Below, piece after piece: positions 1 to 7,106 of a stretch of DNA of 64,000 nucleotides. A program made the position numbers and the translations under genes. Position 1 is the stretch's first letter; each line of letters begins with the position of its first letter. The DNA is taken from the NCBI RefSeq assembly GCF_000379425.1, contig NZ_KB902236.1, positions 127-64,126 of the forward strand, read 5' to 3'. Source of the stretch: Corynebacterium lubricantis DSM 45231. Lineage in GTDB: Bacteria; Actinomycetota; Actinomycetes; Mycobacteriales; Mycobacteriaceae. Below the pieces are notes generated by a model, which saw only the letters and a program-made list of their open reading frames with translations, had not been told where the DNA came from and did not search any database.

Positions 1-25
1 CGATATGATTGGGCGCGGAGGCCAT
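1..25 (-). CDS. 5' end of an unidentified gene leaving the window
   Basis: An ATG at 25-23 is preceded by a good ribosome binding site, GAAAGGA at 34-40, eight bases away. Only eight residues (MASAPNHI) are visible before the window ends, so the product cannot be named. Its position directly behind a prematurely ended cas3 gene, and the break in cas3 similarity near 150-165, suggest that it may be the transposase of an insertion element that truncated cas3. That is inference only. Confidence 0.4.
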
Positions 26-105
26 CGTTGGTGTCCTTTCGAGGATGTGTAGGAGCTGAGTCGAAAGGTACCGCGGTGGTCTCCTTGCTGGTCGGCAGGG
101 GGGGT

Positions 106-933
106 TCACCAGGCGGTAGCTGTACACCACACTATTGGACGCAACCGTCCACCTTCTATCTGAAGAGGGAAGGCTTTGGTATTCGACGCAATCCAATCGG
201 CCATTACAACAAGGCCAGTGAGAAGTTGCAGGGCATCAGCATTGAGATCTTTTCCGTTTACCTCGAGCGTCTTCAAAACTTGCTCAACATCCGTTGCCAG
301 ATAAACCCCTTCAAACAATTCTGTTTGGACGGACTTCCATTCATCTGGGAGGCGACGAAAACTGGAATCCAAATTCTTCCATTTCACTGCGGATGAGATC
401 CCGTGATGAGCTTCCACCACCGACCCAAGAGCATTTGCCAATCGAGGACTATAGCCCAGTCCCGTCAAATTAGTCCTCATTATGTAACCAGAGGATCTTC
501 CGTGCGGAAGCCATCTCTCATCTGTCCGCTCGTGCATACAATGCAGGCTAAGGCCTGCATCTTCAACAGCCTCTGCTAGATGGCCTTGACCTGGAATTTT
601 AATTGCCATACCCGAGAAATCCGGATGAGCCTTCCCTAAATCGTGACCAAAAGCCAAGAACAGATAGAGCCGCTGAACTTCGCCAACCTCCAGGCCTGTA
701 AAACGGCAAAGCGCGATCTTAACCGAGTCGGCGAGCCAATCCGCCCAGACATATCCAGCTGCACACATGGAATCTGCCATGTGCTGAGGCAAGTTCATCC
801 ATTGTTCGTCATCCCCTGTTTTAGCCCAGAGACTTTTCGACACATTCGAACAATTCGCCAGGAACTTGTCGGACGAGCATGCGATGGTTGATTGAGAAAG
901 TTCTTGAGTGGGAGCCCCACCTGAAGTGTTCAT
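106..933 (-). CDS. cas3: Cas3 HD-nuclease domain fragment (truncated type I CRISPR cas3)
   Basis: The 275-residue product matches the N-terminal HD nuclease domain of Cas3, the single-strand DNase/helicase of type I (probably I-E) CRISPR interference. Visible hallmarks are SLWAKTG near residue 34, a histidine at about 51, GHDLGKAHPDF near 96-106 with the HD pair, EAHHG near 163 and VVMADWIASNTKAFPL near 232-247. A full Cas3 would continue for about 600 residues with a DExH helicase; here reading stops 28 residues after the HD domain in an unrelated tail, QIEGGRLRPIVWCTATAW. The ATG at 933 is preferred to the upstream ATG at 969 because a promoter -10 box lies just ahead of it, implying a leaderless transcript. 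No other cas gene is in the window. It is probably a decayed remnant; an active stand-alone Cas3'' is the alternative. Confidence 0.75.
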   Translation of the reverse strand: MNTSGGAPTQELSQSTIACSSDKFLANCSNVSKSLWAKTGDDEQWMNLPQHMADSMCAAGYVWADWLADSVKIALCRFTGLEVGEVQRLYLFLAFGHDLGKAHPDFSGMAIKIPGQGHLAEAVEDAGLSLHCMHERTDERWLPHGRSSGYIMRTNLTGLGYSPRLANALGSVVEAHHGISSAVKWKNLDSSFRRLPDEWKSVQTELFEGVYLATDVEQVLKTLEVNGKDLNADALQLLTGLVVMADWIASNTKAFPLQIEGGRLRPIVWCTATAW

Positions 934-939
934 ATTTGT

Positions 940-969
940 AGCATAAATGAGGTTTATATATTCTGTCAA
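940..969 (-). promoter_or_regulatory. Promoter of the cas3 fragment, leaderless
   Basis: On the minus strand a perfect TTGACA -35 box (964-969) is followed after 18 bases by TATGCT (940-945), and the ATG at 933-931 begins six bases after the -10 box. Transcription would therefore start at or next to the start codon, giving a leaderless mRNA, a common arrangement in corynebacteria. Confidence 0.7.
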
Positions 970-1445
970 CCGATACTCTTAATTAGTTAAAAACTTTTGA
1001 CACGGGGTTTTCAACGTTCTCGCCCACAGGTTAATATGGGCAACGTGATGCAACTTCGCCTGCGAATGCAGGCATGAGCCCTAATTTAGTGTCTCGGTAT
1101 CACTTCCCCGCGTAAGCGGGGCTTTTTAATACCCACATTCATAAAGAAAGAGAACTGAAAACACCCTTTCCCTCGGTACGAAGGTCCAGGCAATCCGGAA
1201 ACGGCGACCAAATCAACGGCGCAGTGAACAAATATTGAGTGAATGCAGATTCCTGCAACGTGGAAATCTGTAAGCCTGACACACTACGTAATCCTCTTCC
1301 ATAGTTTCGCCCAAAGATGGGGCGCAGCTTGTTCCCTACAGAGCACTGAGGTCCTAAAAATTGCGCGGGCCGAGGCTTCGTGATCTTGAATCTCAATTCT
1401 TGATCGGATTAGCTAAGTTTTGCATGGTCGTGACACCTCTTGCGA
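970..1445. other. Non-coding interval with two hairpins
   Basis: No convincing coding sequence is seen between the cas3 fragment and the GIY-YIG gene. The left half holds two plus-strand hairpins, GCCTGC-gaat-GCAGGC at 1058-1073 and a terminator-like CCCCGC-gtaa-GCGGGG at 1106-1121. The right half (about 1130-1445) shows no recognisable element. A small RNA ending at the second hairpin is possible, but no good plus-strand promoter is visible: TTGACA at 997-1002 has no correctly spaced -10 box. Confidence 0.4.
1106..1127 (+). terminator. Hairpin with T-tract; core resembles a type I-E CRISPR repeat
   Basis: CCCCGC-gtaa-GCGGGG (1106-1121) is followed by CTTTTT, the form of an intrinsic terminator on the plus strand. 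The same 16-base core is common in the stem of type I-E CRISPR repeats, and a cas3 fragment lies nearby, but the flanks do not match a repeat and there is only one copy. Confidence 0.5.
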
Positions 1446-2360
1446 TCAAAGATCCGAAGTGGTGACGGTTTCCAATTCTGCTTGTTCGAGGTCATTCAAA
1501 GTGGAACCCTCGCCTGTGGCCCAGGTCAACTTTCCGTTAGTGGAAGACCCGGTGAGAAAATTGGAAGCCGCTGTGGGCGAGCTGAACAATGTGTCGCTTA
1601 GCAGCTGTCCATCTGGACTTATCCTCTCTGTAAACCGTTCTCGGTTTTTCTTCACAGAATCAGGAGCTGAGTCCGTGAATTCTTTTCGAAGCCTCGCTCC
1701 CGCTAAGACCACGAAACCATCAGTTGTTTGTCGGCCACTGCCCGACGCGCTTTTGGCTTTAAGGTACAGCAACGGCTCAATACCGGGTTGTGCAACCTCG
1801 GATGAATGGTGACTTGTTACCGTCGAATCATTGACCTCGTCAAAAACTCGGTAGCCGAGTGAGCCGATGAGAATTTTCGCATTAGCGATAAACTCATCGA
1901 GCTCAGCCTGTTTTTCCTCGGTGACGTTGCCCGGTGATGGATCATTTCCGTTGACTGTCCGAACTCGTCCGGCAGCGATGGCCTGCCGGTAGAAGGCGTT
2001 TTCAAGATAAGAAATTTCGGTCGGCCCAAACGAATTATCCGAGTCGATAATCAAGATAGCGTGTGTAAAGTAATCCAGCTTCTCATCACTAAGGTGCTCA
2101 GCCACCCTACCTAGCACGCCATTGCCGTTTTTACGTTCGCGCGCTTGCCCAACATAGAGCAATTCGTCACCGGACTCTGTGTCAGTACCGAATAGCATGT
2201 AGAGGCCGGTCTGGCTGAGCTCGGGACGATCCTTAGAGCGGGTGATCTCGGTTCGAGGGACGAGGTAGACCTTGCCCACCCAATTACCCAAAGAACACTT
2301 AATGCGACCTTTGGGTGAACCATCCATTAGGAATAGCTTCACAGTTCTGGGCCTTGCCAC
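1446..2360 (-). CDS. GIY-YIG nuclease family protein with C-terminal DUF4357
   Basis: The 304-residue protein has a divergent GIY-YIG fold in its N-terminal half: TGLYMLFG near 51-58, LLYVGQARERKNG near 67-79 with the expected arginine, then NSFGPTEISYLENAFYRQA. NGNDPSPGNVTEEKQAELDEF follows, typical of the GIY-YIG/DUF4357 family. The C-terminal 110 residues (TTDGFVVLAGARLRKEF, FSSPTAASNFLTG) look like DUF4357. The GTG start at 2360 is supported by GAGGTG seven bases upstream. Members of this family are usually accessory genes of unknown role, sometimes near restriction or defence genes; the adjacent cas3 remnant fits an accessory island. Catalysis is inferred, not shown. Confidence 0.8.
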   Translation of the reverse strand: MARPRTVKLFLMDGSPKGRIKCSLGNWVGKVYLVPRTEITRSKDRPELSQTGLYMLFGTDTESGDELLYVGQARERKNGNGVLGRVAEHLSDEKLDYFTHAILIIDSDNSFGPTEISYLENAFYRQAIAAGRVRTVNGNDPSPGNVTEEKQAELDEFIANAKILIGSLGYRVFDEVNDSTVTSHHSSEVAQPGIEPLLYLKAKSASGSGRQTTDGFVVLAGARLRKEFTDSAPDSVKKNRERFTERISPDGQLLSDTLFSSPTAASNFLTGSSTNGKLTWATGEGSTLNDLEQAELETVTTSDL

Positions 2361-2874
2361 TTGTCACCTCGTATTTCTTGGCTACGCACCAAAGTCAGCC
2401 CAAATGAGCAATCCGTCTAGCTGCTCACAGATCTCAATACAGTTGAGCTTATCTAGTAAAACAATCACGGTTGCCCAAGCCATCATTTCTTGGCAAGGAT
2501 TTTTGCTAGGAATTCTCGAGTTTCACTTGACGGGACCTTACACACAATTAGTCGGTAACTACTGCCATCAATTTCCATTACTTCTAGACAAAATTCATTT
2601 GGAAGCAGATATCAGTGAATTCGGCTGAAGCAATCTAAATCTTGACTGATTTCAAAATCTGGCTAAGAACGTAAGGTCGTGAGCGATGCCTAGGATTGAA
2701 TCTCGAGGGCTTGCAGCATGCTGGTAAATGGTCTTCCCAAAATCCGATCAGTTTCTATCCTCTTTCTCGCACTGCCCGCTGAAGTTTGAACGTGATATCG
2801 GGAAATCGACTCGACATCCTGCATTAATAATTTAAACTGAATTCCACCAATCCATAAACGCGGACTATAGAACG
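2361..2874. other. Gene-free, AT-rich interval
   Basis: About 510 bases without a credible reading frame, repeat or RNA gene. Base composition is lower in GC than the core genes to the right. The only suggestive element is a possible -10 box TATAGA at 2866-2871 directly before the small gene that follows. The interval looks like decayed accessory DNA. Confidence 0.4.
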
Positions 2875-3036
2875 ATGGGGATCGAAATGGGCAATGCTGC
2901 TTGGGGCCATGGATTTCATAACGGCCAGAAAAAAGGCATGCGGAAAGGCATCTTTATTGGAATCGGGATTGCTGTGATAGTTGTCGTGTTAGCTGTGATA
3001 GTTGTCGTGTTATTAGCCTTTTTCGGCATTTTGTAG
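2875..3036 (+). CDS. Small single-span membrane peptide (53 aa)
   Basis: The frame starts MGIEMGNAAWGHGFHNGQ, continues with a basic stretch (KKGMRKG) and ends in one strongly hydrophobic helix of about 30 residues up to the stop at 3034-3036. A possible -10 box TATAGA (2866-2871) lies four bases before the ATG at 2875; the ATG at 2887 is an alternative start. The hydrophobic helix contains an exact in-frame duplication of seven residues (AVIVVVL twice). The polar, Gly/His-rich head plus basic patch suggests an N-in orientation. No family is recognised. It could be a membrane microprotein, a toxin-like peptide or an artefact; the clean architecture favours a real gene. Confidence 0.45.
   Translation: MGIEMGNAAWGHGFHNGQKKGMRKGIFIGIGIAVIVVVLAVIVVVLLAFFGIL
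2971..3012 (+). repeat. Exact 21-bp tandem duplication inside the membrane peptide
   Basis: Bases 2971-2991 and 2992-3012 are identical and in frame, adding seven hydrophobic residues to the membrane helix. The identity at every third position suggests a recent duplication. Confidence 0.9.
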
Positions 3037-3136
3037 ATTCAAAAATAGCTCTCGAATTAACTTGAAACCGCTGCCCTTAACACATTCCCCCACCACAACA
3101 CTCCACCCACGTACACCACCGATTAGTCTGTAAACC

Positions 3137-3730
3137 ATGACGGATTTTCTTGCCGACCGCCTCGCTTTCCACGACATCGCCATCCGAGGGATCTCCCCCT
3201 ACGGCTTCGGCACCCCGGGCACGTTCTGGGAGCTGCCCGAGGGCTGGGACGACGTTACCCAGCAGGTCACGGAGTCGCCGGTGTTGGAGTCTGGTGTGAT
3301 GCTGCTCAGCGAAGCAGAGAGTAACCACGCCTTCCACCAGAACATCGCCACCTACGCGTGGGTCCTCGATGGTTCGGTTCCCTTTCGTGCCATCTTCGAA
3401 GATCTCACCGAGCCCACTCCTGACGATGCGGCTGATGTAGAGACCACGAGTGTCGTCGATAAGCGATACGACCATCACGCTCAGGCGAGCCTGAACACGC
3501 GTTTCGTATCGCTTGTGGGCGACGAGCAGCTGCAGTTCTATTCCGCAACGCTGTTCAACTGGTGGCCGCTGGATACCAAGGGCAAGCAGACCCCGTTCAA
3601 GGAGCCGTCGCTGCTGATCCAGCGCACGCTCGTTGCTGTCGACGAAGAGCAGACCTCTCCCCTGCCGGGCTTCCGCGAGCTGCCTGAAAACCTCGAGGAT
3701 TTCACCGCGCCGGATAACTCGGAGAGCTAA
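3137..3730 (+). CDS. Conserved hypothetical protein upstream of menE
   Basis: A 197-residue soluble acidic protein without a domain I recognise. It contains several aromatic patches (SPYGFGTPGTFWELPEGWDD, ATLFNWWPLDT) and no signal peptide or membrane segment. A -10 box TAGTCT at 3124-3129 precedes the ATG by seven bases, suggesting a leaderless transcript; no ribosome binding site is present. The gene ends two bases before menE, so the two are probably co-transcribed. A function linked to menaquinone synthesis or regulation is possible from context only. Confidence 0.75.
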   Translation: MTDFLADRLAFHDIAIRGISPYGFGTPGTFWELPEGWDDVTQQVTESPVLESGVMLLSEAESNHAFHQNIATYAWVLDGSVPFRAIFEDLTEPTPDDAADVETTSVVDKRYDHHAQASLNTRFVSLVGDEQLQFYSATLFNWWPLDTKGKQTPFKEPSLLIQRTLVAVDEEQTSPLPGFRELPENLEDFTAPDNSES

Positions 3731-3732
3731 AG

Positions 3733-4869
3733 GTGACCCACGTTCTGGAGGTGTTGGCGGTTGATTCCGCTAACCCCACGGCGATCCTGCCTGCCCTGGA
3801 GGAAGCGATCTCGGGGCAACGCACGGTACTGCCCGTCCCGCTCAGCGACAAGGCGCGCGCGGACCTGCTGGTAAATACGCAGCGCGCGGGCTCGGATATC
3901 AGCGAGGACATCGCGCTCGTCGTGTCCACCTCGGGTTCGACGGGCAAGCCGAAGGGCGCGCAGCTCACGCCGCTGAACTTGGTCTCCAGCGCGGATGCCA
4001 CACATCAATACTTGGGCGGCGCTGGCCAGTGGCTGCTTGCCATGCCGGCGCACCACATCGCCGGCCTCCAGGTGCTCATCCGCAGCCTCATCGCAGGTGT
4101 CGAGCCCGCCGCCCTCGACCTCACGCGCGGATTCAACATCTCGGCGTTCGCGCACCACGCCTTCGACCTGAAATCCACGGGCGATCGCTGCTACACCTCG
4201 CTGACCCCGATGCAGCTAGACAAGGCCATGGAAACCCTCGAGGGCATCGAGGCGCTACGACTTTTCGACGCCATCCTCGTCGGCGGTTCCTCCATCCACC
4301 CGCGCCTGCTCACCAGCGCCAAGGCCCTGCGCATCAACGTGGTTACCACTTACGGTTCCTCGGAGACCTCCGGTGGCTGCGTCTACAACGGCACGCCGAT
4401 CGCCGGCGCGCAGGTGCGCGTCACCGACGGTCGCATCCATCTCGGCGGCCCTATGATCGCCCAGGGCTACCGCAACATGCCCGACCACGAAGCGTTCACC
4501 GAGCCCGGTTGGTTCGCCACCTCCGACGGGGGCACGCTTAGCGACGACGGCACGTTAACCGTCACCGGCCGCCTCGACGCGGTGATCGATTCCGGTGGGC
4601 TGAAGCTGCACCCCGAGGTGCTGGAAAACTTCATGCTGGGTGTCGATGGCGTCGATGCCGCGTGCGTGGTGGGCGTGCCCGATGACCGCCTGGGCCAGCG
4701 CATTTCCGCTGCCTACTCGGGCTCAGCTACCTTGGCCGATCTCCTTGAGGCCTTCGATCATTTGCCGCGGTGGCAAATCCCCAAGGAAGTGAAACAGCTC
4801 GACCAGATGCCGCTGATCGGTCCTGGCAAAGTGGACCGGAATCGGGTTCTGGAGCTCTTTAGCGTTTAA
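3733..4869 (+). CDS. menE: o-Succinylbenzoate--CoA ligase MenE
   Basis: A 378-residue member of the ANL adenylate-forming family that activates o-succinylbenzoate with ATP and CoA in menaquinone synthesis. The P-loop-like motif TSGSTGKPKG is near residues 66-75, TTYGSSETSGG holds the A5 motif, GWFATSDGG the ATP-ribose aspartate, GRLDAVIDSGG the hinge and GPGKVDR the catalytic lysine near the C-terminus. The length is shorter than the roughly 480-residue Bacillus enzyme but typical of actinobacterial MenE. It starts with GTG at 3733, two bases after the preceding stop; GGAGAG in the end of the upstream gene serves as ribosome binding site, so translation is probably coupled. menA follows 26 bases downstream. 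Confidence 0.93.
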   Translation: MTHVLEVLAVDSANPTAILPALEEAISGQRTVLPVPLSDKARADLLVNTQRAGSDISEDIALVVSTSGSTGKPKGAQLTPLNLVSSADATHQYLGGAGQWLLAMPAHHIAGLQVLIRSLIAGVEPAALDLTRGFNISAFAHHAFDLKSTGDRCYTSLTPMQLDKAMETLEGIEALRLFDAILVGGSSIHPRLLTSAKALRINVVTTYGSSETSGGCVYNGTPIAGAQVRVTDGRIHLGGPMIAQGYRNMPDHEAFTEPGWFATSDGGTLSDDGTLTVTGRLDAVIDSGGLKLHPEVLENFMLGVDGVDAACVVGVPDDRLGQRISAAYSGSATLADLLEAFDHLPRWQIPKEVKQLDQMPLIGPGKVDRNRVLELFSV

Positions 4870-4895
4870 GCCAAGTTTGGAGCATTATTGAACTC

Positions 4896-5795
4896 ATGAG
4901 CAATAGCGCTACCTACCCTGCAACCCGTCGCGATTGGTGGCAGGCCGCCCGGCCCCACACTTGGGCCAATGCCTTCTCCCCCGTCATCGCTGGCACCGGT
5001 GCCGCCGCTTTCAACGACGGTGCGCACCTCGGGCGCGCCCTGCTCGCTTTGATCGTGGCGTGGGCACTGATCATCGGCGTGAACTTCGCCAACGACTACT
5101 CCGACGGCATCCGTGGCACGGACGATGATCGCACCGGCCCGACGCGCCTCACCGGCTCCGGCCTAGCGAACCCGAAACAGGTCAAGAGCGCGGCGTTCCT
5201 CTGCTTTGGTGTCGCCGCCGTCGCTGGCGTGATCTTGTCGCTGTGGTCTGCCTGGTGGCTCATCATCGTCGGAGCCGTGTGTATTGTCGCGGCGTGGTTC
5301 TACACGGGTGGCAAGAACCCTTATGGCTACCGCGGGCTTGGCGAAGTCGCCGTATTCATCTTCTTCGGTCTTGTCGCCGTACTCGGTACCGAGTTCACTC
5401 AGTCGCTGCAGGTCAGTTGGGTCGGCCTTGCGGCTGCCGTGGGCATCGGCGCAATGTCTGCCAGCGTGAACCTGGCAAACAATATTCGCGACATCCCTTC
5501 CGATAAGGTTGCCGGTAAAATCACCTTGGCTGTTCGCCTGGGTGAAAAGAATTCGCGGCGCTTGTTCGCTTTGCTCTCGATGATGCCATTCATCATGAGC
5601 CTGCTTATGGCGGCTGCCTACACACCTGTTCTGATTGGTTTCCTGGCACTGCCGTTCGCTCTGCAGAGCACGCTCACGGTACTGAAGGGTACCAAGGGGG
5701 TGGCCCTCATCCCCGTGCTTGGCATGAACGGCCGAGCCATGCTGCTCTGGGCAATTCTGACGGCGATGGCGTTGTTCTTTGGTGGGGCTGCTTAA
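4896..5795 (+). CDS. menA: 1,4-Dihydroxy-2-naphthoate polyprenyltransferase MenA
   Basis: An integral membrane prenyltransferase of 299 residues of the UbiA superfamily, which joins the polyprenyl chain to dihydroxynaphthoate to make demethylmenaquinone. The first aspartate-rich motif, NFANDYSDGIRGTDDD, lies near 65-80 and the second, NIRDIPSDKVAGKITLAVRLG, near 190-212; about eight hydrophobic helices surround them. RPHTWANAFSPVIAGTGAA at the N-terminus is typical of MenA. The 3' end overlaps the convergent Abi gene: the last four bases (TTAA, 5792-5795) contain both stop codons. Confidence 0.95.
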   Translation: MSNSATYPATRRDWWQAARPHTWANAFSPVIAGTGAAAFNDGAHLGRALLALIVAWALIIGVNFANDYSDGIRGTDDDRTGPTRLTGSGLANPKQVKSAAFLCFGVAAVAGVILSLWSAWWLIIVGAVCIVAAWFYTGGKNPYGYRGLGEVAVFIFFGLVAVLGTEFTQSLQVSWVGLAAAVGIGAMSASVNLANNIRDIPSDKVAGKITLAVRLGEKNSRRLFALLSMMPFIMSLLMAAAYTPVLIGFLALPFALQSTLTVLKGTKGVALIPVLGMNGRAMLLWAILTAMALFFGGAA

Positions 5796-6865
5796 GTAGA
5801 TTCGTGACGTCGTCCCAGGCTATTTATCGTCATCGACCCGTCAATGAATTCGTGCTCTGTCACCCATATATCTAGCGATTTCCAGTCCAAAGGAAATCCC
5901 ATTGATGCTTCTAGCGATACCCCATCAATGTTTGGAAACTCGTCTAGTAATTCAACTAGCCTAACGCGCCACTCATCATCAGATTGCAGGAAACTTATCA
6001 AATAAGTGATAATAGCCAGCGCCGGATAGATCTTGTCATCATGCTCTTTTGAATCATTTCGATTGAGCAGGTGATACAAAGAAGGTCGGAAGAGGTTTTC
6101 GTTGAAATGCCCCCACTTATAAGTCATTGTTCGGTTCCAAACGCGTGAAAAATGTGCGCATTTGTTCCTCACAAAATTAATGACTGGCAGCCACTTAGCA
6201 AATGACTTGCCGTTATTTATGCCTAATTGCCCGCTAATCCTGCTTTGCACATTGTGCGGTAGCAAGTTGAACAAACGGCTCAATGATCCAAAGTCAAGAA
6301 CTTCGGTAGCAACCCATATCGGTAATTTTTCATAGATTTCGGTGTTGTGCCTAATGAGATCTTCACTTTTAGCTCGTTTCAACAGTTCATTGTAATACTC
6401 CATCCAGGAGTCAAAATTGTTGATTCCTCGCCCCTTCTGGACTTTGCTCTTTGTTGGGTTCAATTCTTTGTAAGTGATATGGATAAATGGGTGCTGGTAC
6501 CCACCGTGATAAGCAACGAGTGCCTTGATCCCTGTTTCAAGGATATCAATACCCAAGAGAATGTGACTACGGAGCTTTTGATCGAAATTGTATAAATCGA
6601 TCGAGTCTTCGATGGTATGTCCTGGTACCACTTCGTCATAGCGATAATTTGTTGAGCTAGACCGCTCGTTTATTGGCTTTATCTTCCTAAATGGATATAC
6701 GTACCCGGATAGTCTGTAATAGCCAATCCGGCGTAAAGCCTCTACTGCACTTTCAGGATTGGAACTCGGCATCCCTCGCGAAGCGAGCAGATCCAGCTGC
6801 TGCTCATACGTCAAATATGATTTTGAGTACGGTTGCTTTCCTGACCCACCTCTTGTCCCCGACAT
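5792..6865 (-). CDS. Abi_2 family abortive-infection protein (AbiD/AbiF-like, HEPN)
   Basis: The 357-residue protein has the order of conserved blocks of the Abi_2 (PF07751) family: QLDLLASRGM and RIGYYRLSGYVYPF at the N-terminus, YNFDQKLRSHILLGIDILETGIKA near 92-115, LPIWVATEVLDFGSLSRLF near 181-199 and NFVRNKCAHFSRVWN near 230-244. R233 to H238 forms the Rx4-6H motif of HEPN ribonucleases. Abi_2 proteins stop phage growth by killing or arresting the infected cell, presumably by RNA cleavage. Codon use and base composition are clearly lower in GC than neighbouring genes, indicating horizontal transfer. The ATG at 6865 is preceded by a TATAGA -10-like box eight bases upstream and by a structured leader that may encode an RNA partner. 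Confidence 0.88.
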   Translation of the reverse strand: MSGTRGGSGKQPYSKSYLTYEQQLDLLASRGMPSSNPESAVEALRRIGYYRLSGYVYPFRKIKPINERSSSTNYRYDEVVPGHTIEDSIDLYNFDQKLRSHILLGIDILETGIKALVAYHGGYQHPFIHITYKELNPTKSKVQKGRGINNFDSWMEYYNELLKRAKSEDLIRHNTEIYEKLPIWVATEVLDFGSLSRLFNLLPHNVQSRISGQLGINNGKSFAKWLPVINFVRNKCAHFSRVWNRTMTYKWGHFNENLFRPSLYHLLNRNDSKEHDDKIYPALAIITYLISFLQSDDEWRVRLVELLDEFPNIDGVSLEASMGFPLDWKSLDIWVTEHEFIDGSMTINSLGRRHEST

Positions 6866-6885
6866 AATTTGACTCTATATGAAAA

Positions 6886-7005
6886 TTGAAAACAGCCCCG
6901 TCATAAGCTGAAGGCTTGGAGAGGAGGCTGTGTTTATAAAAATAAGTGTAGTGGACATCGTTATGAAATTCCAGCCAATCACTTTGATTGACCAGCCCAT
7001 CACTT
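6886..7005 (-). ncRNA. Candidate structured RNA leader of the Abi_2 gene
   Basis: Upstream of the Abi_2 start, the minus strand reads two near-identical 14-base direct repeats (6992-7005 and 6971-6984, 13 of 14 identical, start-to-start 21 bases) and then a stem ACAGCC/GGCTGT (6926-6931 with 6892-6897) that encloses an inner AAGC/GCTT hairpin and is followed by TTTTC. AbiF-type genes have been reported with a neighbouring small RNA that acts as partner or antitoxin; the same role here is inference. No clear promoter could be assigned. Confidence 0.3.
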
Positions 7006-7106
7006 CAACGAGTAGAGTTCTCGGCGTGTGTTAATTCGCGCCCTCAATCACCTACAGATGGTGGAGTCTCGGCAAAACAGGGTTAATTAGGTAAGGATCA
7101 AAGTAC

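Noticed and set aside
1090..1130. A CRISPR array suggested by the repeat-like hairpin
   Set aside because: Only one copy is present and the flanks do not match a repeat; followed by a T-tract like a terminator.
1139..1396. An 85-codon minus-strand reading frame
   Set aside because: No ribosome binding site, no family-like pattern and atypical composition; probably chance.
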